Source: Apteryx mantelli (taxonomy: Eukaryota > Chordata > Aves > Apterygiformes > Apterygidae). Taken from it: DNA of 64,000 nucleotides. The stretch covers positions 53,380,501-53,444,500 of the forward strand of contig NC_089980.1 of assembly GCF_036417845.1 (NCBI RefSeq), in the 5' to 3' direction. This document shows, piece by piece, positions 12,121-26,700 of this stretch. Position numbers and translations under genes: made by a program. Numbering within the stretch: position 1 is the first letter of the stretch; each line of letters starts with the position of its first letter. Below the pieces are notes generated by a model that saw only the letters and a list, made by a program, of their open reading frames with translations, did no database searches and was not told the DNA's origin.

Positions 12121-15100
12121 ACGGTTAGAGGACCACACTAAAGTGGCCCATTCTGCCTACTGGAACCATTTCTTGGGCTGGGTTAGCTCCTGAGCCATCT
12201 TCAGGTCATATCTGAGAGACTGCAGCTACGCGAGGCCAATCTATGTCAGAGACCCCATGTCAGGCATATGCCCCAGCAGTCTCTAATTTACTAGTGCTAA
12301 AGTAACTATGAAGCCCCAAATTTAATTCAATTCCTTATACTCCCACAAGCTTCCCCAAGTAAAACCCTTCACTTCCTCTATGCCTTATGTTTCCTCTTTA
12401 AATCCCCCATTACAGCCTAACCATGTCTCCTCCTAGCAAGGCACGTATCCCTTGTAACCAGACCTGGCTGCAGTTTCCTAAGCTGATTGCATCATTGTTG
12501 CTTACATCGAGTCTCTGAAGTGCAGTCCCAGGAGCAGACCCTGTAGTCTCCCAGGGATGAGGAGTTTCTGAAACCTGAAAATCTTATACCCTCCCCTAAG
12601 GCAGTGTTTTTACCCTCCCATGTCCCCAGATGCTCACCTTCTCAAGAATTAAGTGTTTTCTCTGAAGGAAACTTAGGAATCAGCTGACAATCAAGAAAAG
12701 AAAACATTTCAGTCAAGTAATTTCTCAGCCAGTTCCTTCATTCTTGGGAGAACACTGAGCAATAACAGAGCTTTGTTTGAAAATGGCTTACTAAGTCCAA
12801 TTTTGGCTGTTTTGATCTAGTCAACAGATAGGACAATGAAGTCCCTATGAGATTTCTGGCTCGTAACATGTAGCATCCAAGAAACACTGCTTTCTTAAAG
12901 CTCTCCCTGTTCACGCTGCGTACAGGAGAAAGACAAGCACAAAAATGAAGGTTGCAATACAAAAAACCCACAAAATTAAATCACCATATCCTATTCAACT
13001 GCAGGCATTACAGTACTACTTTGCCTTGCAAAAAGCAGTGCACATGCCTATAGCAAAGTTGGAGTGGTATTCAGGCACTCTTGTCACAGGACTATTTAAA
13101 TATCTTAGCTAGATAATAGCCAGTCTTTCTGTATTCCACAACCAATCAGTGTGTTAGGAGAGCTAAGCACAAAATAATAAACATACCACATCATATTTAC
13201 TTGCTAGAATTCTGCTAATAGTTGCAAGATAGTTGCTTTAAGGTTACATCACCTTAACTATATCAAGTCTGAAGGATTCATTCACAGAAAGGTATGATGA
13301 GAACATTTCCTTTGAGGAGAATTGCAGAAGTATCTATTCTGATTAAACAGCTGCAAAGCAGACTGCTTGGAGAAAGATATCATACTTAGAGTCATACATA
13401 GTTTTGAGAGAGTACCAAGAAATAATGTCTGTAATCAGGTGATAGCAAAAAGCCTGCTATGAAACTGCTCTACAAAATTCCATTGCTACTTTTAAAAGAG
13501 AATTAAGAAAAGGTCCTAGAGGCTGAACTACAAGTTAGTTTTCCTTTGAAAACTTTGGAATTATTTGGAACTATTATTCCAAGACACACTAGATTAAAGA
13601 GTAAAAAATTTTGACAAACCCAAACCAACATAAGCATGTGAAATCCTTTTCAGTAATTGAAACCAACCTTAAAGCAGGTTTGAAAGTTCAGGTCAAACAA
13701 CAGGGACAAGAGAGATGATGAAGGGTTGGAAAAAAAAAGTAGTGATACTGGAAGGAAGAACAGTAAGTGGAAGTATTTCTAGAAGAACTACAGAAAATAA
13801 AATTTTTCTACTCCTTCTGGCTCAGAGGTCTTCTACTTTTGAGAAGAAACAACTCAAAAGTAGTAAACTAATTTAAAGTGTGCACCAGTTCTTTACTAAA
13901 GCAAAACAGTTGTTTGATTAACATGCTGATCACCTCTTTAAGGGCTGAGTCATAGGTGGTTTATGACATTTAAAGGAAAATCCCTACTTCAGCTTTCAAA
14001 ACTAAAATGCCACTGATAATGACTCAGTCAGGCTGAGTAGCCTTGCACCACACTACATTTATTTAGATAGTTTATAGACTGTGATTTTCCTGCTGATTTC
14101 ATGTGACAGTGCTATTTTTAACAACATTTACTGGTGGCAATTATGAAGGTAATCACAAAAATCTTCCTTTATTTCTATGGTCTGAGTCTAATTCAGGCTT
14201 TTGGTTTTAAAATTAGAACTTCACTGAATTACTATGCATACAGCCATTGCTGGGGTTGTGTATTTTCCTGTCAGCATAGTCTGATTTTCTATACTCCAGT
14301 GAAATTTGCTTGCTGAAGAAACAGAAGTGCTGCGTCAAGATACAGGCAGACAATTTCAGCTGAACCAAATTTCGAAGCTATTCTTGGCCAAAGGGTAGCA
14401 TTTGAGGGAGGACTCTACTATCCCTGAGAAATGTTACCTGCCTTTCCTACACCCTGCCCCAACCACAAGAACTGTGAGGGGGGGACTATTATTGCAGGAC
14501 ACCAGCAACACAGGGAGCCATCAGTGCACATCAGCTGCTCCCATAGCAGCTCTACTGAGTACAGCCTTTACGAACTTTCTGCTCATTTTAAGTGATAATT
14601 AGGAGATTTCTAAATCTTACCTATTTCTTCTTGAATACCAAGAACTGCTTTGACTTGCTTCACTGAAAATTGAAACGTGATGTTTTACATATTCAGCTCT
14701 CCATTTGCATCTTGTTTTTCTTCTCCACTCAGGAAAAGAGACTGACTCTAGCACTTGGGCAGTGTAGTGTCAGACCACAACCCTCATTAAGACAGACCGA
14801 TGGTGTCTGGCACCATTTTACACAGAACTTCTGGATCTAAGTGATGGGGTCTAATAGTGGAAATAAATTTTTAGTTCAGATAAATGAAATGCTTAAATTC
14901 ATGCTCACTGAAAGCAGTCTAGTGTCAACAAAAATGGATTTGATATGTACCTGTATAATTGTAGCATGTTTTAGTGTAATCTGGCAGCAACTCAGGCCAT
15001 GCTAGTAACAGTTAAAACCCACCCAGAAATGCGGGAAAATTAAAGTAAACTAATGACGTGGCACGTGCTTTCTACTTCTCACATATTTAATCAGGTGGCT

Positions 15101-16269
15101 TAAGAAATGCCACCTTATTGGATAAAAAAAGAATAGTACAACAGGTACAAACACAAAATATTTTGCACATTCATATGATTTCTTGGTAAAGGAGCTGCTA
15201 CGTCTGCTCCTTACCACCTGCAGCAAACCCCTCGCCTCACACCCACACTCCTCCAGTGTGGGGACCGCCATCTTCTCTGCCAGACAGCAGGGCCACATCC
15301 ACCCTGCACAGCCCCAGCAGCGCTGCCATCTGCACTGAGCAGTGCAAGCCACTGGAGCCACGCTCTGACTCTGCTGCCTGCCTCAGCTACCCACTTCAAT
15401 TCAGCTCCATACTCCTGCTCTCCAGTCCCTCCTCATTTTCAGCAGTGCCACAGAGTACGTGATTACATGCAGCCCTACTTCCCCAAAGGAGACTTCTTGA
15501 GGAGCTCCCCTGTCCTTTCTTTTCAGCCTATGACCTGTTCCTCTCCGGGCGGCAAGGCATTGCCCAAGTGACCACCTGCTTAGTGACAGTTACCTGGCCC
15601 AGTGTTTTATACACCATTCCAATCATGAAATTTCTTCCAATTACTGGTGAGCTACTTCCAAAAAAAAAAAAAGTCACTGGACTTTATACAAATAATCATA
15701 TTGCAGGCCCTCTCATGGGTGCCTTTTATTCATCTCTCCTCCTATCTACAAGTCAAAACACCACTCTTCCTTTTATGGAAGCAGCTGCTATTCCTTTTCA
15801 GGCACATCCAGCACTTTCTGTAATAGGCTTCTTATGGTCTCTTGTTATTCAGATAAATCTCATTTACTTTTCTTCCTGGCCTACATACCAAAGCCCAAAC
15901 AAAGTCATGCTTATTTACAGGATTGGCCTGCCCTGCAGCTTGGTGCAGCTTGAACTCCATGGCTACATTTGTCCTTTCTCTGAAGCATACAGCACCGTAA
16001 CAGCTTCCTAAGTATTGCTGTTCATTTGAGGCTGGTATAAGACATCTGCTTTGCTGTTCTGCACTGTGGTTAAGGCAAGATTGGCTGTCCTGTCTCAAGT
16101 CGAAGGGCTACATACCCATGCTCATTCCAAATGGTGGTCAGCAGGAGCTGCCTGGAGAAGCAGAGTTAGAAACAAGCCAAGCACCAAGTACCACGTGCTC
16201 AGCCTCTGGCCATCAGCAGTTTAAGGTTTTCTGAACCAGAGATCGCAATTGCACCATCTTACTTAACAA
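12121..16269. other. Intergenic, no gene seen
   Basis: AT-rich DNA with no recognisable exon. The longest frames (for example 147 codons at 15568-16011 on the plus strand) have no recognisable product and contain an A13 run (15660-15672) translated as poly-lysine, which argues against real coding. Confidence 0.45.
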
Positions 16270-16420
16270 ACAGACCATGAATTTGCCCAATTCCTTTTTA
16301 GACCACTGGCACTTTTCGGCCTCCACAACAATTCATGGCAGCATGTAGTGCACTTTCATGAATCACTATCCGAATATCCTGTAACCAACATCCTGCTGAG
16401 AACCAGAAGCTTCTCCCTGC
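16270..16420 (+). repeat. Ancient CR1-family 3' fragment (tentative)
   Basis: The order GAATTTGCCCAATTCCTTTT, then GGCCTCCACAACAATTCATG, then GCAGCATGTAGTGCACTTTC follows the 3' region of old sauropsid CR1 subfamilies ('aatttgtccaatccctttt...gcctccacaacatcctgtggca...gagttccac'). It is highly diverged. The call is from remembered family pattern, not an alignment. Confidence 0.4.
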
Positions 16421-18721
16421 TCTGTATACTGCCTATAAGTCATGATAATGCCCCACCATGACCATTCAATATTATCGCCATGGCTTTCTGCAGGTCTCAT
16501 CAAGAGTTTTTGGCAAGTCTGGTAGCAGATCAAACATATGGGTTATGACAAGTTTATCTGTGTTCACCCAAAGTTGATGGACATGCACATTATCTAGCTT
16601 CTTAATTAGGTATTCAAGATCATTAGCCCTTATTAAGAAATCTGCCCAGTGGACATTACTCTCACCTGATCTTCTTTTTATGTTGAGTGGTACCTGACTA
16701 ACTGTAACTTCTTCCCCTAATTAATACTGTACAACAGACCAGAGGGATAAAGCCTCTAGCACACTGTACTGTTCAGTAGGAATTTTATGTGTAAGAATTT
16801 CATATGCTCTCAAAAGCCTAACATTGCTGTGTATTCAATAGCTTTAGTGGAACTGCCTGTGCATCACAGCAATTTCAGATGGAAATTATTCCCCCAGCTT
16901 ATTTGAAGGGCTTTAACTAGATACTAAGTGGACATGAGTCATCAGTTTTTGATACAGCAACATTAAAATAGGTCAGTTGATAGCCCAGCTGGTTCAGATG
17001 TTATTTACTTGCAAGTTGATCAATGGCCTTTTATAACTCTTCTTTGATATGTTAATGTTTAGCTCCAGTGATCATTCAGGTCTTCCAGTTTTTATTTTAA
17101 AGCCTAGAAGAACAAATCTCACAAATCACAGTGAACAAAATTAAAAGCCCATTTTTAAATGGGTTTGCACTTCAGCCCATTTAGAAATTTAAGATGTTCC
17201 TCCCACTTCAGAGAGTAGCAAGTAGTCTTCTAACTTTTTGTTGCAGTGCCTGCCTTTTAAAGCAAAAGGTTCAAGAGAAGCATATGAACAAACAAGATAC
17301 AGATCAGATACAAGGACCAAAGGACACGCAAGAGTTACAGGGAAGTCACTGCTCCTTTTGAAAACCGCTCCCCAGAATATGGGCCACATGAAGCATACTC
17401 ACCCCCTCTTTTTGAAACCAATGACATAACGCTCTAGCCTTTTGTAAGTAGTCAGGATCACATCTTCATTTGCATTGCAACAGGCACTAGAGCAAACCTG
17501 TGCCTATGCCTGTCCCATTACCCCTCACCAAAAGATGGTTGTGCCAAGATGTACACAAACGCAGCACCTCAGTCCCTACCTACAGCGGCAGATTAAAAAC
17601 AAGAAACAGCCTGCATCTGTGCAAAACAAAGAACTGCGTGATGGGCTCTAAACCAGCGCTGTGACCGAGCCCAAGAACGCAGCCGAGATCCCCAGGACGG
17701 CACCATCACGCCTTAGCTACACCGCCAGCCTCGCTGCAGGCTCCTGGGATCTCCCTGTGGGGTCTCTGCAGTTACAGATGTGCTCACCTTCCCCTAGTGT
17801 TGCCGCATTTTCAAGGGAGAAACAAGAGGGCTGCAATATCACCTCTCACCACGAGATGGTAGGTGTTTTCTGATGGTTAGAGGGGAATAGACTTTCAGTA
17901 GGCTTCCAAGTTTCTCAGCTTGCAGAGAAATTAAGTTAGAGACAAAAGTAAATTAGGACAAAAAAAATCTAATAAACTATTATGGGCTCATAAATGAACT
18001 GAATTTCGAGAGAAGTGCTGGAAGCTCACATATACTGGGCATAAACATGAAAAAAACCTCAGGCATCATTGCTAGCGTAAGAATTTGGGTGTCCCTTTCT
18101 CATTCTAATCCTGCCTCTTCCTGTTATGAATCTTTTTAGCTGTGTAAGTGTGCTTCATGTTGTCAACAACACAGCATTTTGTTTATTTTTGGAGACAAAA
18201 AGTATTCTCAAACTATGTACTGGTTAATTTAGAGGGAAAGAGGGAAAAAACCTTTCTTTAGATATGCTAAGTTGAAGATCTATTTAGGGCAGAAATACAC
18301 AGAACACGCTCATTTATTCTTAAAGTTATTAACACATTTGGCCTTGTTTTTGTATTTTTCTCAAGAAGGCTGAAAGATGCAGCTGGTAGGAACAAAGATT
18401 TTTAGTCAAGATAACTACTTTAACATTAATCGGAGGCACGAGGAAGTTAACACCATAGACATTACTTCTCACTAGTCATTTCTGTCAGAAGCTACCTCTT
18501 TCTCATCTCTACAGTTTTAATGCTGCACTGTGAAGGCCAGTAAACCAAGCCTAAAACCAATATACCAATGCTCTCTCATGTCTGAGTACAGAAAAGTCAA
18601 AGTTCACCTTGCTAAGTTCACCCTAACAGAACTTGCGCTGCTCTATCCTTCTCACATTTAAAATTCTCGTGTGACTCGCATTACCCTAATAACCAACATA
18701 CATTTATCCCCAGTGACCTGC

Positions 18722-18785
18722 CTTTGAAACTGGGAATCATCATTTTACAAAGGCAAAATACAGAGACCCTAAGGGCCATATTTAT
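18722..18785 (+). repeat. Possible MIR/CORE SINE remnant
   Basis: CTGGGAATCATCATTTTACA followed by AGGCAAAATACAGAGACC resembles the MIR core 'cctcattttacagatggggaaactgaggcacagagag'. It is very short and diverged; chance similarity is possible. Confidence 0.3.
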
Positions 18786-21631
18786 AAAAATATGTAAGCA
18801 TTCAAGAGAGCATCTCTAAGCACTTTGCAGCAGGATCTGTCTCTAAGTCTCCCCTGCAGGACATCAAATTCTACTCACCCTGCCTCGGTTTCTGCACAAA
18901 TCCATTCTCAACAGCCATCCCCAGGCAAACCCTGCACTGTGGTGATCAGCTCTCTCACCAGAGCTCAACCCAGCCTGGGGTGAACAATTTCCAAACCAAC
19001 TAGCAAGTCTGCCTGGCTGTTTAATTGCCCCCAAACAAAGTGGGCAGACAAGTCTCTCCCAAGCCTGGCAACTCCTCTTTGCCACCAGTTTCTGCTAAGA
19101 TCAAGCCAGTACCAAGCCTTGGTCAAGGTGTGCACCTGCTTACAATTACTACACAGAGTCTGCCTTTAAGCATAAATTCTTCTTAGTGCTCCTTGTGTTC
19201 AGCCACCCTACCCAGCTAAGGCTGATAGCTGACCTCAGCCTGGTAGCCAGGACTAGCCAAGCTGCAAGGGGGCAGGAGAAGCACTTTGTCATCAAAGCAG
19301 GCAACAACCCAAGTCTGAGGGCACTCTGATCCACTGTCTAAAACTTAAGGCTTACAAGACATATTGAAATCAGTTATGAATAACTAATCACCTTTCCTTC
19401 ATGGATGGAAGGACATGATATGCTGTAAAAATCACAGAAGTAGGACAACCTTTAAATTATTATAGATGCCATGCACTTTCTTTTAGCTCATTTAAACAAC
19501 TCTGTTGTGTCTGATGAATAATTTCCAACTATGTTCGGACCCAAGTCAACGATGCTACCCTAACTTACACCACTAGAAGTAAGAATTTGCATTTTTTCAC
19601 TTGCTAACAACCCGACTTGAAATTGTGGCGGACAGTCAGTTTGAGACAGTAGAAAAATATGCAGACTCTTGCACTGAGTGTTACCCCAGACAGTTGCAAC
19701 CCTCTATTACTGAATAGTGCTTCAGGAACTAGTGCGTTTTAGAGCTTCTGTACAACTGCCTTTCAAGCAAGCACCTGGAGCCGTGCTGACTACCCTACCC
19801 TTTATCATAGGCATCCAAAGGACAGCCCCAAAACCATCTTCCACTCCTCTCCACAGACCAAAGTAACATGCATGCAGTGAGTAAGGCAACTGGGCGCTGT
19901 CACCCTGACTTTTTGGGAATGCCCCATAGTTGGCTTCATAGCGAAACTGGAGGCTCCTGGAGCACAAGACTGTACCTTTGGTGTTGAAGAACAATTACTA
20001 GGCTCATTGTCTTTTGGATAATGCTGCAGGAATGAAGGAATATAGTAGTTTGGCATACTCTCATGAAGACAAAGTGGGTGGCAAGGCTGCTGATTATCCC
20101 ACAGACAGAGAGATGGCAGAATGGGTTGCTAGCTATTGCCAGCTTCCCAGCAGAACTGAAAGTCCACAAAGGGAGGCTGGGTCTGGCGTGGGAATAGGAG
20201 AAAGATATAATGGAATGAAACTGATGGTCTAGTAGAGTATCTTCAGTGTCCACTTGATTCTCTAACCTTTGTTATCAGATTAGTTATTAATTCAGGAAGA
20301 GTTCACCCAGTGGAGATTTCACACCTTTCTAGTTAGTAGCTCTGCAAACATCCTTGTTCATCATCTTATAATTAACTCATCTTTCACATGGGAAAGAAAA
20401 AGGTGCATCTTACATCATACTGTAGTGATGTATCTGTTGCAAACATAGGTGGTTTAAGAAGTGATACATCTCATATGTAGGATGTTTTTGCACAGCACAT
20501 CTAGTTGATAGTTCAGGGCTTCCAAAAAAAATCATGACTGGAGGGAAGGAAAAACAGCTGTTTTCCTAGACATAAGAAATGAAAACAAACACAATAAAAA
20601 AAAAATTGACAATCTATATTTCTTCTAAATAAAGTATACATTACGACAGGAGATATAATAACACTTAAACTGGACACTCAGACCCAGTACCTTGTAAATA
20701 GATATAAAACTAAAAAAAAGTGTACATCTCAATTCATGCCATACAAAAGGGAAAAGAAATTAAGATCGTTTCAAGTATACTAATGAACAATCCAGTGTGT
20801 AATGAAGTTTAAAGCTAACATTTTCAACATTCGGTGCTGAATTTACACAGAATCCACATATGAACTCTCAGAAGCAGCAGATGAATCCTTGCAGCTTATA
20901 TTGATTTTTCAAGAGCTACAGGGAATCAGAACTCATTTTCACTAGATGATGGGGTCTCCTCAAAATACTACAGATTTTAGCCAGAAAACAGGAAAAGGGG
21001 CAGATTTCAGTTAAACTTTTTCTTGATTCAGAAATGCCACTGCATCATTTCATGTTCCCATTGTGAGTCCTTATGTGAGGGCTCCAGTCAGACTCCCTGC
21101 TGGACAGGATCTACTACAGCAGAGCAAATTGTACCACATGCATATAGTTGAGGTATGCTGTGGGAGAGAAAAGCTGTTGGCACACCTGCCAACACTCATC
21201 CCTAAGCAGAGCAACTTAACAGACACATCACCCTAAATCATGCATATGGTAGGCCCAAAGTATGGGCATCAGCTTGGACTAGCTATTTGCACATATGCAC
21301 TGGATGCCTCTGTAGGTACTGGAAATAGCAGGCAGCCCAGCCAGAGCAGTTATCCTCAAAGCTGATTCCAGAACTCCTAACCAAAACGAGAAGATTATTT
21401 GCAAAAGTGAGAGTTGATAGGCTTCTATCAGGAGACCCCTGCTGCCAAGAGAGGAACATGAAACATCTGAACTGCAGCCCCTGTGAGATATAGCAGTGCA
21501 ATTTACACTTAAAAATATGGCTAAAAAAACATACTGTTCTAAAGTGTGGCAGCTTTTTTGAGTAATAATTAAAAAAAAGTTAATGAAAATTCCAGTCTTT
21601 CACATGCTTAAAAAAACAAACAAACAAACAA

Positions 21632-21643
21632 CCCCCCCCCCCC
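21632..21643 (+). repeat. C12 homopolymer after (CAAA)n
   Basis: A stretch of AAACAAACAAACAAACAA leads directly into twelve C. Simple sequence downstream of EDARADD. Confidence 0.9.
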
Positions 21644-22309
21644 TCAAATTTAGGTCTTTTCTCACCTTGAAAAAAAATCTTCAACGTCTTGAAGTAATTG
21701 CAGTAAAGATAATTTATGTCACCCCCAGAACTAGTGCCTGACATTGAAAATATTAGTCTTTACTTCCAGCTACTCTGTAACTACTCCCCACAATATCTAT
21801 AGTACAGTATGACTAGAGGTCCCTTCTCATTTGCTTACAGTAAGGAACTCTGTATACAACCCTACTTTGACTTCCATTAGCTTTGCTACTAATTCTTAAT
21901 TAGTCATTTCTACTTGAGGAAAGTAAACAGTGTATCAACCTGTATCCCATTCTAGTTTGTCCCACATCTTGGCATACGGTCCACTGCTTTGGTATATACA
22001 CCTATGTACATATTAGCATTGTCCAAGATACTTTAGTAAGGGTAGCAACCAAAGTATTTTTAGGTCACAACATTTCTTATTCTTATGGCATTATAGCAAT
22101 AAGTACTTTATACAGCCCACTATATTACTGATTTTTCAAGAGCTTTTTAAACATTAGAACTCAGTAGAATGGTACAAAAAAGACCAATTTCTAAAAATAT
22201 TTTAAATGTAAACAATATAATTCAGAGTACCAAAGTGACATAATCCTTTGGGAAATGTCAGTCTAAACTACCATTAAGCGCTTTAAGAACAATCCACCAG
22301 GACTGTAGG

Positions 22310-23338
22310 TGAATTCCCATTACAGTGGCTTTAATCAATACATAAACTTGTGTTAATTCCATACATGTGTGCAACTACTCCTGTGTGGGACAGAAAGTAT
22401 GTCAGCCCACAGGACTGTGTTGTGTTCTCTTGAAGAAAACCACAGCTTGTAAACAGGAAAGTTATAGTCAGTTCTAAGGATATACTTTGGGTAAGGCATT
22501 AGCTGTCTACTCCCACTGCAAAGTGAGAGGCATTTGAGATAGACAGATAACACCCAGCGTGAGCATTTTCTTCAAAACTTTGGAAACTAATTTTAAGTCT
22601 AAAGCATTTTTGCTTTAACATTGCTTTTTTGTCCCCAATGGTTATGGGCTGGGAAGCCTCTCTGAACTGCATGATTTCTTTTGTAGCAAATATATGTCCT
22701 AATGATGTGAAACTATGCAATTACTTTGCTTAATGTCTCTTTTTGTTTATAAAAGAGAACCAGAACTTAGTTTTCCTGAAAATGATGTTCAAACTTTAAA
22801 TTAATTGGAACATGCAAATCCAAACTGCTGCTTGGAACACACAGGTGTTCCTATGCCAAAACCAGTGTCATAAAGCTTCCTTAAAAGAAAGAAAGAAAAG
22901 AAAAAAACTCATCTTGTACTAGGTAGAAGATGTAAAAAACTGTGGAAGGGCTGCCAGCAAGGCCAAGAGACTCACCTCTTTATCATGGCTTTCCTAATAG
23001 TAGCAGCACACAACTGACTTGGTTCACAACTGCTGCAGTAAAATTAGTGGTCTGGCTTTTTCATTCCTCTTCTGCTTAGGAAGCCTACAAACAGCAGCAA
23101 AAAAACTGAAGGTGTTTGTAGACTCAAGAATACAACCTGCGTTATTCAGCTTACTTTGGGAAGGTTATCTTTGCAACCCTGAGGGCAGATAGCATATATA
23201 TGTGTATACAGTACATAAAGTTTACACAGTATACGAACTGTTGGTAGAGGCTCTTTCTCTAGCAAAGGGAAGCTTCCCATCTACTAGTGGCACCTAGTCC
23301 CAACTTTTAACCAATACAGACTAACAGGTTTTTTTGAC
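22310..23338 (-). other. EDARADD: Candidate EDARADD 3' UTR
   Basis: This AT-rich sequence follows the EDARADD stop codon on the minus strand. The first plausible polyadenylation hexamer I can find is the variant ATTAAA (plus-strand TTTAAT at 22330-22335), giving a 3' UTR near 1 kb. Canonical AATAAA is absent on the minus strand close to the stop, so a longer UTR reaching toward 20 kb is possible. Confidence 0.3.
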
Positions 23339-23715
23339 CTAGAAGTCATTCTGGTAAGTTCTGTTCCCTCTCTTGGGCCATTCTTCCTCCACCCATTTCA
23401 GTAGCACTTTCACGACATCAATCCTCTTATAAAATTTACAGAGCTCAATCAGCTGCTCCACAGTCCTGTCACTATTGCGTAGCAAGAACTCCAAGGTGGG
23501 ACTCTGTGGCTTCTGTTCAAGGAAACACAATTCATCATAAGTCATCCCCCATTTGCTTGCTAAATTTCTCCAGTTTTTCACTGTTGGGTGACAGGGATCC
23601 AGCTTTAGCCTCACAGTGTACAACAAGTCCTCATCATTGAGCATGTCACTGATGGTCGGTGCGCGAAATAAGCACAAGGAGCAGGTGCCATTTTCCTTAC
23701 AGGCTTTCTTGAGAT
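23339..23715 (-). CDS. EDARADD: EDARADD last coding exon: death domain
   Basis: The acceptor TTCTAATTGCAG precedes [15 protein letters not shown]. The frame then covers the complete death domain and ends NRTYQNDF before TAG (23339-23341). The death-domain core is nearly identical to mammals ([50 protein letters not shown]). One Cys of the human CKENCTCSSC cluster is Gly here. Confidence 0.95.
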
Positions 23716-26700
23716 CTGCAATTAGAACCATTACATGGGGAGAAGTTAGGAGTTACTGTGGTTTCACCATGAACAAGAAGTTAAAAGCGCAAAGGGTTGA
23801 AGAATATCACGTTTCTGGGAACCATTTCTGAAACAGTCAGAATATTGATGTTTTCAAATTCATGTTCCAATGTGAATTACTCATGAAATTAACTTTCCAA
23901 GACTTCTCTTGACTGTGTCCAAGGTCTATAATCAAAAGGACAATAATTTGAAAATTATTTATCCATTTATAAAAAAGGCATGTTACTTGTACCACTGTGT
24001 GAGCTAGAATATTCCTGTGTCTGTGTTTGGGAACTACCTTTCTTCCTGGAAACTGCCATAATTTGCTTATGCCACCACCAACATTATGTGAAGGGACTTG
24101 TATTAAAATCTCCTACAGACATGTTGTAGGATAAAGGCAAAGGCTTCACACTCCTGAGCTGCTGCCTTTACAAAAAAAAAAAAAAAAAAAAAAAAGAGAG
24201 AGAGATTTGCACCAGGAGTATATCTGCTGACAGCTGCAAACACAGCTAACATCTAGTACTTTAAATGATGATGAAATTAAAGTGTTCCTGTGTTTTTAAA
24301 GGTTCTTACAAAAGAAGTTGTCCCTGTTCTATCTAAGAAGCCTACTTTAAATGCATGTTATGGAAAGAAACAAAATACACACTCCTCCATGTCAGAGAAA
24401 AATAAGAATACCACACTGCTGGAAGTAGGTGGTGATATGTTCTAAAATTTGCATTAGATATCAGAACTTGCCATTTGGAGGTCTCCCACACACAACAAAA
24501 TATCTTCCCACTGCTCTTCACAGTGCAGTGCTATCAGACTATATTATATATTAATAACCTGTAAAAGTATGTAGAAACCAGTTCTAGTTCTGTTTCTGAT
24601 TAAAAAGTAAGGCCTTTAACATTACAGTAGTCTAGGGTACTGTTTCAACGTTTTGGCTGCAGACATGACCTCAACCAGCCCCTTTATGAAGGAAGGGAGC
24701 GTCTGACATGTCCAAAGAACAGTAGATAACAAACATAGCCTAGAAGCACTTTACACAACTTCTGCCCTGCAGCCTCATTGTACAGCTAAGTAACTGCTCC
24801 TACTTGGAATGAAACTCTTTGAAAAAGGGACATTGCAAGAACAGAACTGCATTAATCACAGTATTGATTAAAAATCAACAACAGGAAACAGTGATGCACA
24901 ATTTACAAGTGCTGGATCAGCGCTGGTGTAAGAGACTTGAACTATAGCTCTGGGAAAGGCCAAATCAGTCAATGCCACCCTTTCCTACAAATAACAGCAT
25001 CTGTTAAGGTTACTGTCAGATTGTGTGAAAATTCCAGAAAGACCTTCAGATACCGACTTTTTTACTCTGAATATTAGTCCTTATGAAAGCAACTCAGCTG
25101 GCTGTAGCTTTTGTGTGCATTCCGGGTTTAATTTCTAGGGGAAGAACAGGCTATTGTTATTTTTGTAATGTTGCTCATCAGCTTGCTTTTTTAGCAGGCT
25201 AAAGACAACTTCTGAGCTTTTCAACAAGTTAGGACATGCAGCTACAACACTGCTGCAGACACATAACTTTATATGAATGCTTAGATTCCCTATTAAAAGA
25301 AAAACATGTTCTGGTGACGTCTCTGCTCTCAGGTATTCCACAGGCCTTGCAGCTGTTCTTTAAAGTAAGGTATATATTAGCTATTCTGCTCTTCTTGTGC
25401 ACCCTGAGCTCTTGCTGAAGTGAGAAAGAAAAATTGTTTGCTTTAGTCATACCAGGATTTAGTTACACAAACAAGGCAAAATGAGTCTAATCCAGTCAAA
25501 GTTCTGCATGAGCTCAAAGGGCAGGAGAGCACCCTATCTGAATTTCATCTTATTTTGCTTTGCAAGGGTGCCAGTGTTTTATCCTCCAATAAAAGCAGGG
25601 AAGAGGGGGTAAAGAAAACATAGGGCACAATTATAGGTAAACAAAACTAAACCAGCCTGCTTCTTGTCCTATACCATGTGCAGACTATCAAAAGCATTAT
25701 AAAGAATCCTGCTTTTCTAAGGTGCCCTGTGTTAGATACTGATGAGCAAAATGATGACCTACCCACCTAATTGCATGGTTCTAATGTTACATGATAGGAC
25801 AAACTTCTTCATTAAGAGGAAATTCTCAGTTGTTCACTGTTGGATTAATCGGGTTCTATATCAGCCATTCCCCTGCTGAGTTTGTACCATATGGGATAAG
25901 CCCACACTGCCTACTGCCAGCCTCTATTTTCTACAGATTCCTGTTTACAGATTTTTTTCAAAGGTGGATGTACTAGATGTATTCGGACAGTCTACATGTC
26001 TTTTGCATGATCTGCATTATCGATTTAGAACAAAGGGCTAGCTCTAAGTGGCCCTGATGAGCAGATATAGACCATGTCTTGGCAATGAAATGAGCTTCAC
26101 AAGCATTGATTATCCAGGCAGTTCTAGGTAATGGCAAAAAGCAGTTTTTAAATAAAGCACTTTCAAAGAAAATCTAGGAATAAAATACATAGAATAGTAA
26201 AGCTGACTTATTACCTGAAAGTGATTCACCAGTATGATTTTGCGAGTCTTTTTCTTCTGGCTAAAAAGCAGAAAATAAATACAAATCAAAACAAAATATT
26301 CAAACATCAGAGTAACTATTTGTCTAATTTACAAGTGACAGAGGATTACTTAGAAGAATCTTCAGCTGCTTGTAAAGTCAGACAGGGAACATATCTGCTA
26401 TGAGAAATTACCAACAATCTGCAGTCTTTTTAGGCAGCATTTTTGTGTTTTGGCTACTCCTATGACAGAATGGCACTAGTGCTTCAAGCAGTTAGCACTA
26501 ACCTATTATTTACACTCTCACTAGTTACCATTATATATAAACTTATTTAGAAACAGAAATTAAGAAATTAACAGAAAAAAAGAAGTACACATACTCATGC
26601 TTCTCCAGTGAATATAGCAGAAGTCTCAGGTCCTTTAACCTTGGGGCTGCTTCCTGAGGAATCCATGCCAGCAAAGCATGTAATGAAAATACCTCCAGAC

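Noticed and set aside
15568-16011. 147-codon plus-strand frame
   Set aside because: It contains an A-run read as poly-Lys, has no domain, and no promoter or splice context.
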